A stretch of DNA of 35,762 bases from Rhizobium sp. Q54 (GTDB lineage: Bacteria; Pseudomonadota; Alphaproteobacteria; ATCC43930; CGMCC-115725), in the NCBI GenBank assembly GCA_945861155.1, contig CAMATN010000041.1, positions 1-35,762 on the forward strand, read 5' to 3'. Position numbers and translations under genes: made by a program. Each line of letters starts with the position of its first letter. The first letter of the stretch is position 1. The notes beneath the pieces are model-generated. The model was given only the letters and a program-made list of their open reading frames with translations. It did no database searches and was not told where the DNA came from. Positions 5,829 through 14,175 of this stretch are shown here, piece by piece.

Positions 5829-8096
5829 GTGGGCGAATTGCTTCTCGAATTGCTGTCGGAGGAAATCCCGGCGCGGATGCAGCGCCGCGCGATCGAGGAT
5901 CTGAGCGCGCTGATCCGCGACAAGCTCGCCGCCGCCGAAATCCCGGCCGCGAATTTGCGCGGCTACGTGACGCCGCGCCGGCTGACGGCGATCGCCGACG
6001 GCATCCCCGAGCGCCAGCCGAACCGCAGCGAGGAGCGTCGCGGCCCCCGGGTCGGCGCCCCGCCGACCGCGCTCGACGGCTTTGTGCGCGCCGCCGGCCT
6101 GGCCTCGATCGAACAATGCGAGGTTCGCGACACCGGTCGCGGCGAATTTTATTTCGCGGTGGTGCAACGGCCGGGCCGCCCCGCCGCCGAGGTGCTGCCC
6201 GAGTTGCTGCACGCCGCGATCACCGAGCTGCCCTGGCCGAAATCGATGCGCTACCCGGCGTCGTCATTGCGCTGGGTGCGACCGCTGGTTTCGGTCATCT
6301 GCCTGTTCGACGGCGCGGTTTTGCCCCTGCCGCTCGCCAAGGGAGATGGGCGCGTTCCGGTCGGCCGGACGACGCGCGGCCACCGTTTTCTATCCACCGA
6401 CGAGATCGCTGTCGCCAACGCCGCCGATTACCTGGAGCGCCTCGAAGCCGCCCACGTAATCCTCGACCATGACCGCCGCCGCGGCCTGATCGCGGCCGAC
6501 CTCGACGAGCGTGCCGCGACCGAGGGGCTCACCGTTAAGCCCGATCCCGGGCTTCTCGACGAGGTGACCGGGCTGGTCGAGTTGCCGGTCGTGCTGATGG
6601 GGGCGATCGACGCCGCCAGCATGGAATTGCCGGCCGAGGTGCTGGCGACCGCGATGCGCACCCACCAGAAATATTTCTCATGCCTGACCGCCGACGGCAC
6701 CCCGGCGCCGCGCTTCCTGTTCGTCGCCAACAACCGGACCCCCGACGACGGCCGGACGATCGTCGCCGGCAACGAACGGGTCCTGCGCGCCCGCCTCGCC
6801 GACGCCCGCTTTTTCTGGGAGCAGGACCGCAAAATTCGGCTCGAAGATCGTGTCGAAGCGCTGAAGGATCGCGTCTATCACGCCAAGCTCGGGAGTGTGC
6901 GCGACAAGGTGCTGCGAATGGAGCACCTGGCGGCTTTTCTCGCGGAGCAGCTGTCGCGGCCTGCGGCCGCGGCCCCCACCCTGCCCTCCCCCGCTAGCGG
7001 GGGAGGGTTTGATAAGGGGAACGCCGCGCCGCACGCAATCCCCTCCCCCGCAAGCGGGGGAGGGTTAGGGTGGGGGCTTGCCGGCGCAGAGTTGGCCCGA
7101 TTGGCGCAACGAGCCGCACACCTGGCGAAAGCCGACCTGTCGACCGGCATGGTCGGCGAGTTTCCCGAATTGCAAGGCGTCATGGGCCGCCATTACGCGC
7201 TCAATGACGGCGAGGACCGAGCCGTCGCCGATGCCATCGCCGACCACTACAAGCCGCAAGGGCCGAACGACACCTGCCCGACTGCGCCGGTGAGCATTAT
7301 TGTCGCGTTAGCCGACAAGATCGATAGCCTCGCTGCGTTTTTCGCGATCGACGAGAGGCCGACCGGCTCGCGCGACCCATTCGCGCTGCGGCGCGCGGCG
7401 CAGGGCGTGATCCGGCTGATATTGGAAAATGAGCTGCGGCTCCCGCTGCGTGGTTGCTTGCAGGGCGCAGTTCAAACCCTAAGGCGAACCGCTGGCTCCC
7501 GTGACGAGCAGCCCCCAGACAATTTGATGCTCGATGAGGCGCTAATCGATTTCATTTTCGATCGACTTCGCGTCCATGTCCGGGAGCAAGGCATTGGTCA
7601 CGACTTGATCGAGGCTGCACGGCGACCAGGTCGGGTCGAAACGGGACCCCAATTCCGCGAAGTCATACACGAGGACGATCTTACCCGTTTCATCAGACGA
7701 GTTCGGGCCTTGCAGGAATTTCTTGAAACCGAGGACGGCGCCAATCTATTGATCGCGTACCGGCGCGCCTCGAATATCGTTGCAATCGAGGAGAGGCGGG
7801 ATAATTGCTCTTATGGCAGAGCGGTTCTTCGAGATCGGCTGCGCCAACCCGAGGAAACCGTGCTTGAGCGCTCTCTTCGTGAGGTGACCCCGCGAGCCGC
7901 TAGCGCTCTCGAAGCAGAGCGGTTTGACGACGCTATGGCCGCGCTGGCCTCCCTGCGAGCGCCGGTTGACGCATTTTTCGACAAGGTGACCGTTAACACC
8001 GACGATCCGGAGCTGCGCGAGAATCGGCTGCGGCTGCTCTCGCGCATCCGCGCGGTGATGAACCAGGTCGCCGATTTTTCCCAAATCGAGGGATGA
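5829..8096 (+). CDS. glyS: Glycyl-tRNA synthetase beta subunit with in-frame repeat insertion
   Basis: The tRNA-binding subunit of α2β2 glycyl-tRNA synthetase. It starts at GTG 5829 with LLLELLSEEIPARMQ, the usual family start, and continues with GYVTPRRL, FLFVANN, GNERVLRARLADARFFWEQD, YHAKLGSVRDKV, then KADLSTGMVGEFPELQGVMG and HYALNDGEDRAVADAI. The C-terminal anticodon-binding part ends at FFDKVTVNTDDPELRENRLR. At 755 residues it is longer than E. coli GlyS (689). About 35 extra codons come from a palindromic element in frame (6973-7076), read as SPASGGGFDKGN and SPASGGGLGWG, just before the KADLSTGMVGEF block. From about 7260 to 7980 the codon use changes sharply to more A/T-ending codons, as if this part came from another source. 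The protein nevertheless looks full length and functional. Confidence 0.95.
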   Translation: MGELLLELLSEEIPARMQRRAIEDLSALIRDKLAAAEIPAANLRGYVTPRRLTAIADGIPERQPNRSEERRGPRVGAPPTALDGFVRAAGLASIEQCEVRDTGRGEFYFAVVQRPGRPAAEVLPELLHAAITELPWPKSMRYPASSLRWVRPLVSVICLFDGAVLPLPLAKGDGRVPVGRTTRGHRFLSTDEIAVANAADYLERLEAAHVILDHDRRRGLIAADLDERAATEGLTVKPDPGLLDEVTGLVELPVVLMGAIDAASMELPAEVLATAMRTHQKYFSCLTADGTPAPRFLFVANNRTPDDGRTIVAGNERVLRARLADARFFWEQDRKIRLEDRVEALKDRVYHAKLGSVRDKVLRMEHLAAFLAEQLSRPAAAAPTLPSPASGGGFDKGNAAPHAIPSPASGGGLGWGLAGAELARLAQRAAHLAKADLSTGMVGEFPELQGVMGRHYALNDGEDRAVADAIADHYKPQGPNDTCPTAPVSIIVALADKIDSLAAFFAIDERPTGSRDPFALRRAAQGVIRLILENELRLPLRGCLQGAVQTLRRTAGSRDEQPPDNLMLDEALIDFIFDRLRVHVREQGIGHDLIEAARRPGRVETGPQFREVIHEDDLTRFIRRVRALQEFLETEDGANLLIAYRRASNIVAIEERRDNCSYGRAVLRDRLRQPEETVLERSLREVTPRAASALEAERFDDAMAALASLRAPVDAFFDKVTVNTDDPELRENRLRLLSRIRAVMNQVADFSQIEG
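6973..7076. repeat. Palindromic element, family C, inside the glyS coding sequence
   Basis: Terminal 10-base inverted repeats (CCCCCACCCT at 6973-6982, AGGGTGGGGG at 7067-7076) enclose two hairpins, CCTCCCCCGCTAGCGGGGGAGG near 6986-7007 being described as CCTCCCCCGC pairing with GCGGGGGAGG, and a like one near 7041-7064. The same family occurs between ppdK and ygfZ. Here it keeps the glyS frame open and adds a low-complexity Pro/Gly/Ser peptide. Confidence 0.85.
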
Positions 8097-8103
8097 ACAG
8101 CCC

Positions 8104-10785
8104 ATGACCAAATGGGTCTACCGCTTTGGCGGGGGGGCGGCGGAGGGGCGGGCCGGGATGAAGGATCTGCTCGGCGGCAAGGGCGCCAATCTGGCCGAGA
8201 TGAGCAATCTGGGGCTGCCGGTGCCGCCCGGCTTTACGATCACGACCGAGCTGTGCACCCATTTTTATGCCAACGGCAATACCTATCCGGCCGAGCTGGA
8301 GGCGCAGGTCGCCGACGCGCTGGCCGCGATCGAAGAGGCCATCGGCGCCCGCTTCGGCGACCCGCAAAAGCCGCTGCTCGTCTCGGTGCGTTCGGGGGCG
8401 CGCGCCTCGATGCCCGGCATGATGGACACCGTCCTCAATCTCGGGCTCAACGACGAGACCGTCGCCGGCCTCGCGCGCCAGAGCGGCGACCAGCGTTTCG
8501 CCTATGACAGCTATCGCCGCTTTTTGCAGATGTACGGTCAGGTCGTGCTCGGCATCGAGCACCATTATTTCGAGGCGCTGATCGAGAACCATAAGATCGA
8601 GACCGGCGCGGTGCTCGACACCGAACTCGGCGCGCAGGATTGGCAGGCGATCGTCGCCGGCTTCAAGGACGTGGTCGCGGCCCACACCGGCAAGCCCTTC
8701 CCGCAGGATATCCACCAGCAGCTATGGGGCGCGATCGCGGCGGTGTTCGGCTCGTGGATGAACACGCGCGCCGTGACCTATCGGCGGCTGCACAACATCC
8801 CCGCCGATTGGGGTACCGCGGTCAGCGTCCAGGCGATGGTGTTCGGCAATAGGGGCGAGGATTGCGCGACCGGCGTCGCCTTTACCCGCAACCCGTCGAC
8901 CGGGGTCAACGAGTTCTACGGCGAATACCTGGTCAACGCGCAGGGCGAGGACGTCGTCGCCGGCATCCGAACCCCGCAGCACCTGACGATCGCCGGCAAA
9001 ATGGCGGGCCATTCGACGCTGCCGGCGATGGAGGAGGTCATGCCCGAAATGTTCGGCGAGCTGCTCCAGGTGAGGCAAATCCTCGAAGACCAGTACCGCG
9101 ACATGCAGGACATCGAGTTCACCGTCGAGCGCGGCAAATTGTGGATGCTGCAGACCCGCACCGGCAAGCGCACCGCACAGGCGGCGCTCAAGATCGCGGT
9201 TGCGCTGGTCGAAGAGGGCCGGATCAGCCGCGAGGAAGCCATTTTACGCATCGCGCCCGATTCGCTCGATCAACTGCTGCACCCGATGCTCGACCCGAGC
9301 GCCAAGACCACGGTACTGGCGCGCGGCCTGCCAGCGTCGCCCGGCGCCGCCTCGGGCAAGGTCGTGTTCTCCGCCGACGAGGCCGAGGCCGCCGCCAGCC
9401 GCGGCGAAAGCGTGATCCTGGTGCGGATCGAGACCAGCCCCGAAGACATCCACGGCATGCACGCCGCAAGGGGCATCCTGACCACGCGCGGCGGCATGAC
9501 GAGCCACGCCGCCGTCGTCGCGCGCGGCATGGGGCGGCCCTGCGTCTCGGGCGCCGGCGATCTGCGCATCGACTATGCCGCCGGCACGCTGACCGTGCGC
9601 AATCACCTCGTGCGGGCCGGCGATCTGATCACGCTCAACGGCTCGACCGGCGAGATCATGGCCGGCGAAGTACCGACGATCCAGCCCAGGCTGTCGGGTG
9701 ATTTCGCGATGCTGATGGGCTGGGCCGACGGGGTGCGCAAGCTCAAGGTCCGCGCCAATGCCGAGACCGCGGTCGACGCCCGCGCGGCGCGCGGCTTCGG
9801 CGCCGAGGGGATCGGGCTGTCGCGCACCGAGCACATGTTTTTCGAGGCCGACCGCATCGGCGCGATGCGCGAGATGATCATGGCCGACGAGGAGCCCGGC
9901 CGCCGCGCCGCGCTCGCCAAGCTGCTGCCGATGCAGCGCGCCGATTTCACCGAAATCTTCCGGATCATGCGCGGCCTGCCGGTGACCATCCGGCTGCTCG
10001 ACCCGCCATTGCACGAATTCCTGCCCAAGACCGAGCCCGAGTTCGAGGAGCTGGCGCGGCTGACCGGCAGAAGCATCGCCGAGGTGCGCCACCGCACCCA
10101 CGCGCTGCACGAAACCAACCCGATGCTCGGCCATCGCGGCTGCCGGCTCGGCATCACCTATCCCGAGATCTACGAGACCCAGGCGGTGGCGATCTTCGAG
10201 GCCGCGGTCGCGGTGATGCGCGAGACCGGCGAGGCGGTCGAGCCCGAAATCATGGTGCCGCTGATCGCGACCCGGCGCGAGTTCGACATCCTGAAGGCGA
10301 TCGTCGACCGGGTCGCCGGCGAGGTCATGACCAGGGAAGGAGTCACGCTGCCTTATCTGGTCGGCACGATGATCGAATTGCCGCGCGCGGCGCTGCTCGC
10401 CGGCCAGATCGCCGAAAGCGCCGAATTCTTCAGCTTCGGCACCAACGATTTGACGCAGACCGTCTACGGCATCTCGCGCGACGATTCGGCGAGCTTTATC
10501 GGGGCCTACCAGAAAGCCGGGATTTTCGAGCACGACCCGTTCGTGACGCTCGACACCGAGGGGGTCGGCGAGATGATAAAGATCGCCACCGAACGCGGCC
10601 GCGCGACCCGGCCCGACATCAAGCTCGGCATCTGCGGCGAGCATGGCGGCGACCCGGCGTCGATCCATTTCTGTCGCCGTATCGGGCTCGATTACGTGTC
10701 GTGCTCGCCCTACCGCGTGCCGATCGCCCGCCTCGCCGCCGCCCAGGCCGAACTGGCCGGCGAATCGGGCGGCGGCACGGCGTAA
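8104..10785 (+). CDS. ppdK: Pyruvate, phosphate dikinase
   Basis: Converts pyruvate, ATP and phosphate to phosphoenolpyruvate, AMP and pyrophosphate, reversibly, linking glycolysis and gluconeogenesis. The 893-residue length fits the bacterial enzyme. Domains in order: the N-terminal nucleotide-binding domain with LLGGKGANLAEMSNLGLPVP and SGARASMPGMMDTVLNLG; the central phosphohistidine domain with ILTTRGGMTSHAAVVARGMG, whose His carries the phosphate; and the C-terminal PEP/pyruvate TIM barrel with EGIGLSRTEHMFF, GHRGCRLGITYPEIYE, FFSFGTNDLTQTVYG and the catalytic cysteine in LGICGEHGGDP. The start is ATG 8104, only 7 bases after the glyS stop, so it is almost certainly co-transcribed with glyS. 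A family C palindromic element begins just after its stop. Confidence 0.97.
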   Translation: MTKWVYRFGGGAAEGRAGMKDLLGGKGANLAEMSNLGLPVPPGFTITTELCTHFYANGNTYPAELEAQVADALAAIEEAIGARFGDPQKPLLVSVRSGARASMPGMMDTVLNLGLNDETVAGLARQSGDQRFAYDSYRRFLQMYGQVVLGIEHHYFEALIENHKIETGAVLDTELGAQDWQAIVAGFKDVVAAHTGKPFPQDIHQQLWGAIAAVFGSWMNTRAVTYRRLHNIPADWGTAVSVQAMVFGNRGEDCATGVAFTRNPSTGVNEFYGEYLVNAQGEDVVAGIRTPQHLTIAGKMAGHSTLPAMEEVMPEMFGELLQVRQILEDQYRDMQDIEFTVERGKLWMLQTRTGKRTAQAALKIAVALVEEGRISREEAILRIAPDSLDQLLHPMLDPSAKTTVLARGLPASPGAASGKVVFSADEAEAAASRGESVILVRIETSPEDIHGMHAARGILTTRGGMTSHAAVVARGMGRPCVSGAGDLRIDYAAGTLTVRNHLVRAGDLITLNGSTGEIMAGEVPTIQPRLSGDFAMLMGWADGVRKLKVRANAETAVDARAARGFGAEGIGLSRTEHMFFEADRIGAMREMIMADEEPGRRAALAKLLPMQRADFTEIFRIMRGLPVTIRLLDPPLHEFLPKTEPEFEELARLTGRSIAEVRHRTHALHETNPMLGHRGCRLGITYPEIYETQAVAIFEAAVAVMRETGEAVEPEIMVPLIATRREFDILKAIVDRVAGEVMTREGVTLPYLVGTMIELPRAALLAGQIAESAEFFSFGTNDLTQTVYGISRDDSASFIGAYQKAGIFEHDPFVTLDTEGVGEMIKIATERGRATRPDIKLGICGEHGGDPASIHFCRRIGLDYVSCSPYRVPIARLAAAQAELAGESGGGTA

Positions 10786-10791
10786 GGTCTG

Positions 10792-10915
10792 CCCCTCACC
10801 CCAGCCCTCTCCCCGCAAGCGGGGAGAGGGAGACAAACGGCGCCACGTGTTTACCCTCGCCCCGCTTGCGGGGAGAGGGAGGGACCCGCGCCGTCAGGCG
10901 CGGGAGGGTGAGGGG
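10792..10915. repeat. Palindromic element, family C, between ppdK and ygfZ
   Basis: Terminal inverted repeats CCCCTCACCC (10792-10801) and GGGTGAGGGG (10906-10915) flank two near-perfect hairpins, CCCTCTCCCCGC with GCGGGGAGAGGG at 10805-10830 and a second one near 10860-10876, plus a short GCGCC-type stem. It is the same design as the element inside glyS. It lies between two convergent genes and contains the ygfZ stop codon (10894-10896), so the last six or seven YgfZ residues (ending SPSPSRA) are repeat-encoded. It may serve as a shared terminator. Confidence 0.85.
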
Positions 10916-11808
10916 CTTTCGGCCTCGATCCGCATCCAATCCGGGCGCAGCGGAACGAGCGTCGCGGCGTCTGCGGATAGAGTGCGGCTTTCCGACACCG
11001 CGTCGAGGCGTAAGAGGGCGATACCGAAGCCTTCATGGCTGGACCGGATCTCGCCGGCGTCGCGCCCCTCCATCATCACGATAGTGCCGGGTGGCGGCGC
11101 CGGGCCGTCGATGCGCACCGGGAACAAGCGCTTCTTGATCAGGCCTCGGTATTTGGTGCGCGCGGTCAGCTCCTGGCCGATATAGCAGCCCTTTTGCCAG
11201 TCGACGCCGTTCAATTCGTCGAAGCCGCTTTCGAGCAGGATCGATTTGTCGATAACCAGGTCGCGGCTGCCGTCGGGGATGCCTAGGGCAAGGCGGTGGC
11301 GGTCATAGTCCGCGAAATCGGCCTCGGCCAGCGGCAACCGGGCCAGCGCCGGAAGCAGCGCCTCGCGCGGCAGGATCATGCGCGCGCCAAGCGCCGCCAG
11401 CCGCGGGTCGACCAGCATCACCCCGCCGTTCCATCCGAGCGCGGCTCCGGGCTCCTCCGGCAGTCCCAGCGCCGACAATGCGCCGTCGCCGAATACCGCG
11501 GCGACCGCGAGATCGGGCCGCTCGGCAAGCTCGACCTTGGCGCGCAGCCGGTAGAGCGACAGCCGGCGCTTCAGATCGGCGAGCCGCGCCGCCTCGGCGT
11601 CGAGCCAGATCGCATCACCCTCCTCGACCATGATGAAATCGTGCAGATATTTGCCCTGCGCGGTCAGCAGCGCCGCGTACACGGCCCGGTTCGGTCCGAC
11701 CTTCTCCACATCGTTCGACACCAGCCCTTGCAAAAAGCCGCGACGGTCGGGCCCCGACACGGCGACGATCCCGCGCTGTTCAAAGAGAACGAAGCTGGCG
11801 TTGAGCAT
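10894..11808 (-). CDS. ygfZ: YgfZ/GcvT-like folate-binding Fe-S cluster assembly protein
   Basis: Member of the YgfZ/IBA57 family, folate-dependent factors that help build or repair iron-sulfur clusters in a subset of enzymes. At 304 residues it fits the family. The diagnostic motif K-G-C-Y-x-G-Q-E is present as WQKGCYIGQELTART (about residues 198-212), and the N-terminus FVLFEQRGIVAVSGPDRRGF, followed by LQGLVSNDV, matches the folate-binding domain. The ATG at 11808 fits the family start; a longer frame to 12027 adds residues unlike the family and overlaps the divergent MFS gene. The last residues are encoded by a palindromic repeat. It converges on ppdK and is divergent from the MFS gene. 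The 100-base gap to that gene must hold both promoters; none is clear by eye. Confidence 0.9.
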   Translation of the reverse strand: MLNASFVLFEQRGIVAVSGPDRRGFLQGLVSNDVEKVGPNRAVYAALLTAQGKYLHDFIMVEEGDAIWLDAEAARLADLKRRLSLYRLRAKVELAERPDLAVAAVFGDGALSALGLPEEPGAALGWNGGVMLVDPRLAALGARMILPREALLPALARLPLAEADFADYDRHRLALGIPDGSRDLVIDKSILLESGFDELNGVDWQKGCYIGQELTARTKYRGLIKKRLFPVRIDGPAPPPGTIVMMEGRDAGEIRSSHEGFGIALLRLDAVSESRTLSADAATLVPLRPDWMRIEAESPSPSRA

Positions 11809-11911
11809 CGGCTGAGACCCCGCAACGGCTGTGACACCCGGCGTTAGGGCGCATATCCTATTTAATGGTTTGCGATGATACGCATTGCGAGGGTTGGAGC
11901 AGCAACCACCG

Positions 11912-13084
11912 ATGACGAGCGATACCGGCGTCCGGGCCGTGCCGATGCCCGGCGTACCGCCGGAAGCCGCCGATCGGGCCTCGCGCCATGCCTCGCTGAC
12001 GCTGGGGCTGACGCTGCCCGGCGACACGGTGCTCTATCTGCTGCTGCCGCTTTACGCCGACGGCTTTGGCGTGACCTTGCCGGAAGCGGGACTGCTGCTC
12101 GCCGCCAATCGGCTGGTGCGGATCGCCGGGTATGGCTGGGTCGCGCGCGGCTACGAGCGGTTTGGGCCGCGCGCCGCCTGTGTCGCGGCGACATTGGGCG
12201 CGACCGGGGCGACGTTGGGCTACGCGGTCTTGTCCGGGGTCGGGCTGCTGCTGCTGACCCGCCTGATGTGGGGCTTGTCCTTCGCCGCGCTCAACATCGC
12301 GACGCAGGCTCAGGCGACCAGCGAAGCGCACCGCGCCTCGTCGCGCAGTGGACGGTCGCGGGCGATCATCGCGGCGGGACCGATGCTCGGCCTCCTTGGC
12401 GCGGCGGCGCTGACCGAGACCGTGGGCCCGCGCGCGGTGTTCCTGGCGCTGGCCTGCGTCGCCGTATTGGCGCTCCCCTTCGCGGCCCGGCTGCCGGGCG
12501 GGCCTGGGCAGAGATTGCGCGTCGGGGGGCGCCGGCTCCGCCCGCCGTCGCCGCTCGATCTGTGGTCCTTCATCCAGGGCCTGACGCTCGACGGCATATT
12601 CGTGATCGGCCTGGCGGTGCTGGCGAGCGCCGCGTCGCCCGACAGCGCCGTTGTGGCCGCCGGTTGCGCGCTCGCGCTGCGCTACGTCGCGGAAATCGCG
12701 CTCGGCCCGGTGAGCGGCGCCATCGCCGAGCGCTGCGGCGCGGCGCGCTCGCTGATCGTGCTGTCCTTGGCGTCGGCCGTCGCCTATGCCGCTATCAGCA
12801 TCGGGATCTTGTGGGCCGGCGTCATCGCCGTCCTGTTGCTGCGCGGCATGCTGGCGCCCCTCGCCGCGCCCGTTGCCGCCCTCGCCAACCCCGGCGGGCA
12901 GCGTGTGCCGGCGATCGCGCGCATGGCCACCTGGCGCGATCTCGGCGCGGGGATCGGGCCGCTATTGGCCGGGTTATTGCTGCCGATTGCGCCATTCGGG
13001 CTTTATGCCGCCGCCGCCGCCGCGCTCGCGGCCGCGACGCTCGCGCTCGCCATCTTGGATTTGGGCGCATGGCGGCGTCGCTGA
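11912..13084 (+). CDS. MFS-type transporter
   Basis: A hydrophobic 390-residue protein with about twelve predicted membrane spans, such as AGLLLAANRLVRIAGYGWV, GYAVLSGVGLLLLTRLMWGL and IGILWAGVIAVLLLRGMLAP. The overall 6+6 layout, with a basic loop (PGQRLRVGGRRLRPP) near residue 205, indicates a major facilitator. The substrate cannot be told. The ATG at 11912 is chosen over a TTG at 11885, because the residues before it are not membrane-like. It overlaps the next gene, a lipid A-type acyltransferase, by 16 bases, so the two are probably co-expressed and the transporter may act in envelope glycolipid or small-molecule export. That is inference from context. Confidence 0.8.
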   Translation: MTSDTGVRAVPMPGVPPEAADRASRHASLTLGLTLPGDTVLYLLLPLYADGFGVTLPEAGLLLAANRLVRIAGYGWVARGYERFGPRAACVAATLGATGATLGYAVLSGVGLLLLTRLMWGLSFAALNIATQAQATSEAHRASSRSGRSRAIIAAGPMLGLLGAAALTETVGPRAVFLALACVAVLALPFAARLPGGPGQRLRVGGRRLRPPSPLDLWSFIQGLTLDGIFVIGLAVLASAASPDSAVVAAGCALALRYVAEIALGPVSGAIAERCGAARSLIVLSLASAVAYAAISIGILWAGVIAVLLLRGMLAPLAAPVAALANPGGQRVPAIARMATWRDLGAGIGPLLAGLLLPIAPFGLYAAAAAALAAATLALAILDLGAWRRR

Positions 13085-14007
13085 AAGCCGGGAGCGGAGC
13101 TGCCCGGGTGGAGTGGCGGCATCGCGTCGAGGCTTGGGGCGCCGCGGTCCTGTTCGGCGTTCTCGGCGCCGTGCCGCTCGACGTCGCCTCCGGCGTCGGC
13201 GGCTGGCTCGGACGCCGGATCGGCCCCCGTCTCGGGATATCCAAGCGGGCGCGCCACCACATCGGCGCCGCGCTACCGGACTTGTCGGCGAGCGAGATCG
13301 AGGCGGTGCTGCGGGGGATGTGGGACAATCTCGGCCGCGTCGCCGCTGAGTATCCGCACCTGCGCCGGATCCGAATCCTCGCATCCGTCGGCGGCGTGGA
13401 GACCGGCCGCGTGGAGACCAATCGGGTCGAAATCCGCGGCCTGGAGCATGTCGAGCGGGCGATTGCCGCGGGCCGGCGGCTCATCCTCTTTTCCGCCCAT
13501 CTGGCGAATTGGGAAATCGCCGCGCTCGCCGCCGCCCAATACGGCGCGGACATCGCCCAGATCTACCGCTCCGCGAACAATCCGCTGATCGACCGGATGA
13601 TTCTGCGGTTCCGCGGAGCAGAGGGGGAGTTCATCCCGAAGGAGGCGGTCGGACGCCGTGCGATAGCGGCGTTGCGGCGCGGCGCGCTTCTGACGATCCT
13701 CATTGACCAGAAGCTCAATGAGGGGATCGCGGTCCCGTTTTTCGGCCGGCCGGCGATGACCGCGCCGACGCTGGCGCTGCTCGCGCTGCGGTTCGATTGC
13801 GACGTTTTACCGGCGCGGGTCGAGCGGCTTCAGGGCGCGCGCTTCCGCCTCACCCTCTATCCGCCGCTGCCCTCGCCCGATACCGGCAGAAGGGGCGGCG
13901 ACGTCGCGGCCTTGATGCTCGACGTCAACGCCACTCTCGAAGGCTGGATTCGCGAGCGGCCCGAACAATGGTTCTGGTTGCATCGCCGCTGGCTCGACGA
14001 GACATAA
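13069..14007 (+). CDS. Lipid A biosynthesis acyltransferase (LpxL/HtrB family)
   Basis: A 312-residue member of the late lipid A acyltransferase family, which moves a fatty acyl chain from acyl-ACP to Kdo-lipid A or a similar glycolipid at the inner membrane. Seen: an N-terminal hydrophobic stretch (AAVLFGVLGAVPLDVASGVG), the catalytic HX4E box in FSAHLANWEIAALAA (about residues 143-157), a following QIYRSANNPLIDRMI block, and LTILIDQKLNEGIAVPFFGR with PAMTAPTLALLALR. The C-terminal REEP-type end is RPEQWFWLHRRW. The start ATG 13069 lies inside the end of the MFS gene (16-base overlap). A longer open frame upstream in the same phase is only an artefact of the GC-rich MFS gene. It heads a string of sugar-transfer genes, consistent with lipopolysaccharide assembly. 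Confidence 0.9.
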   Translation: MAASLKAGSGAARVEWRHRVEAWGAAVLFGVLGAVPLDVASGVGGWLGRRIGPRLGISKRARHHIGAALPDLSASEIEAVLRGMWDNLGRVAAEYPHLRRIRILASVGGVETGRVETNRVEIRGLEHVERAIAAGRRLILFSAHLANWEIAALAAAQYGADIAQIYRSANNPLIDRMILRFRGAEGEFIPKEAVGRRAIAALRRGALLTILIDQKLNEGIAVPFFGRPAMTAPTLALLALRFDCDVLPARVERLQGARFRLTLYPPLPSPDTGRRGGDVAALMLDVNATLEGWIRERPEQWFWLHRRWLDET

Positions 14008-14175
14008 TGTGGTTCCCAGTCGGCGCCCATGACGCCGCACCGCGGTCGGGAGTTGCTGAAAAGGGTTGCCGAGACCGGGGATTGCTGCTTCCGTGACCGC
14101 TGGAGGGGGCAATGCGCATACCGAATGAGGTTGTCGGCAAGCTCCGCTTCGCTCTCGTTGAGGAATCGCCAAGGT

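Noticed and set aside
9244-10836. A 530-codon minus-strand frame opposite ppdK
   Set aside because: It mirrors conserved ppdK codons and shows Arg/His/Asp-rich, featureless sequence.
11875-14007. A single 710-codon plus-strand frame covering the MFS gene and the acyltransferase
   Set aside because: The first part reads the MFS gene out of phase and is Arg-rich. Only the part from 13069 matches a known family.
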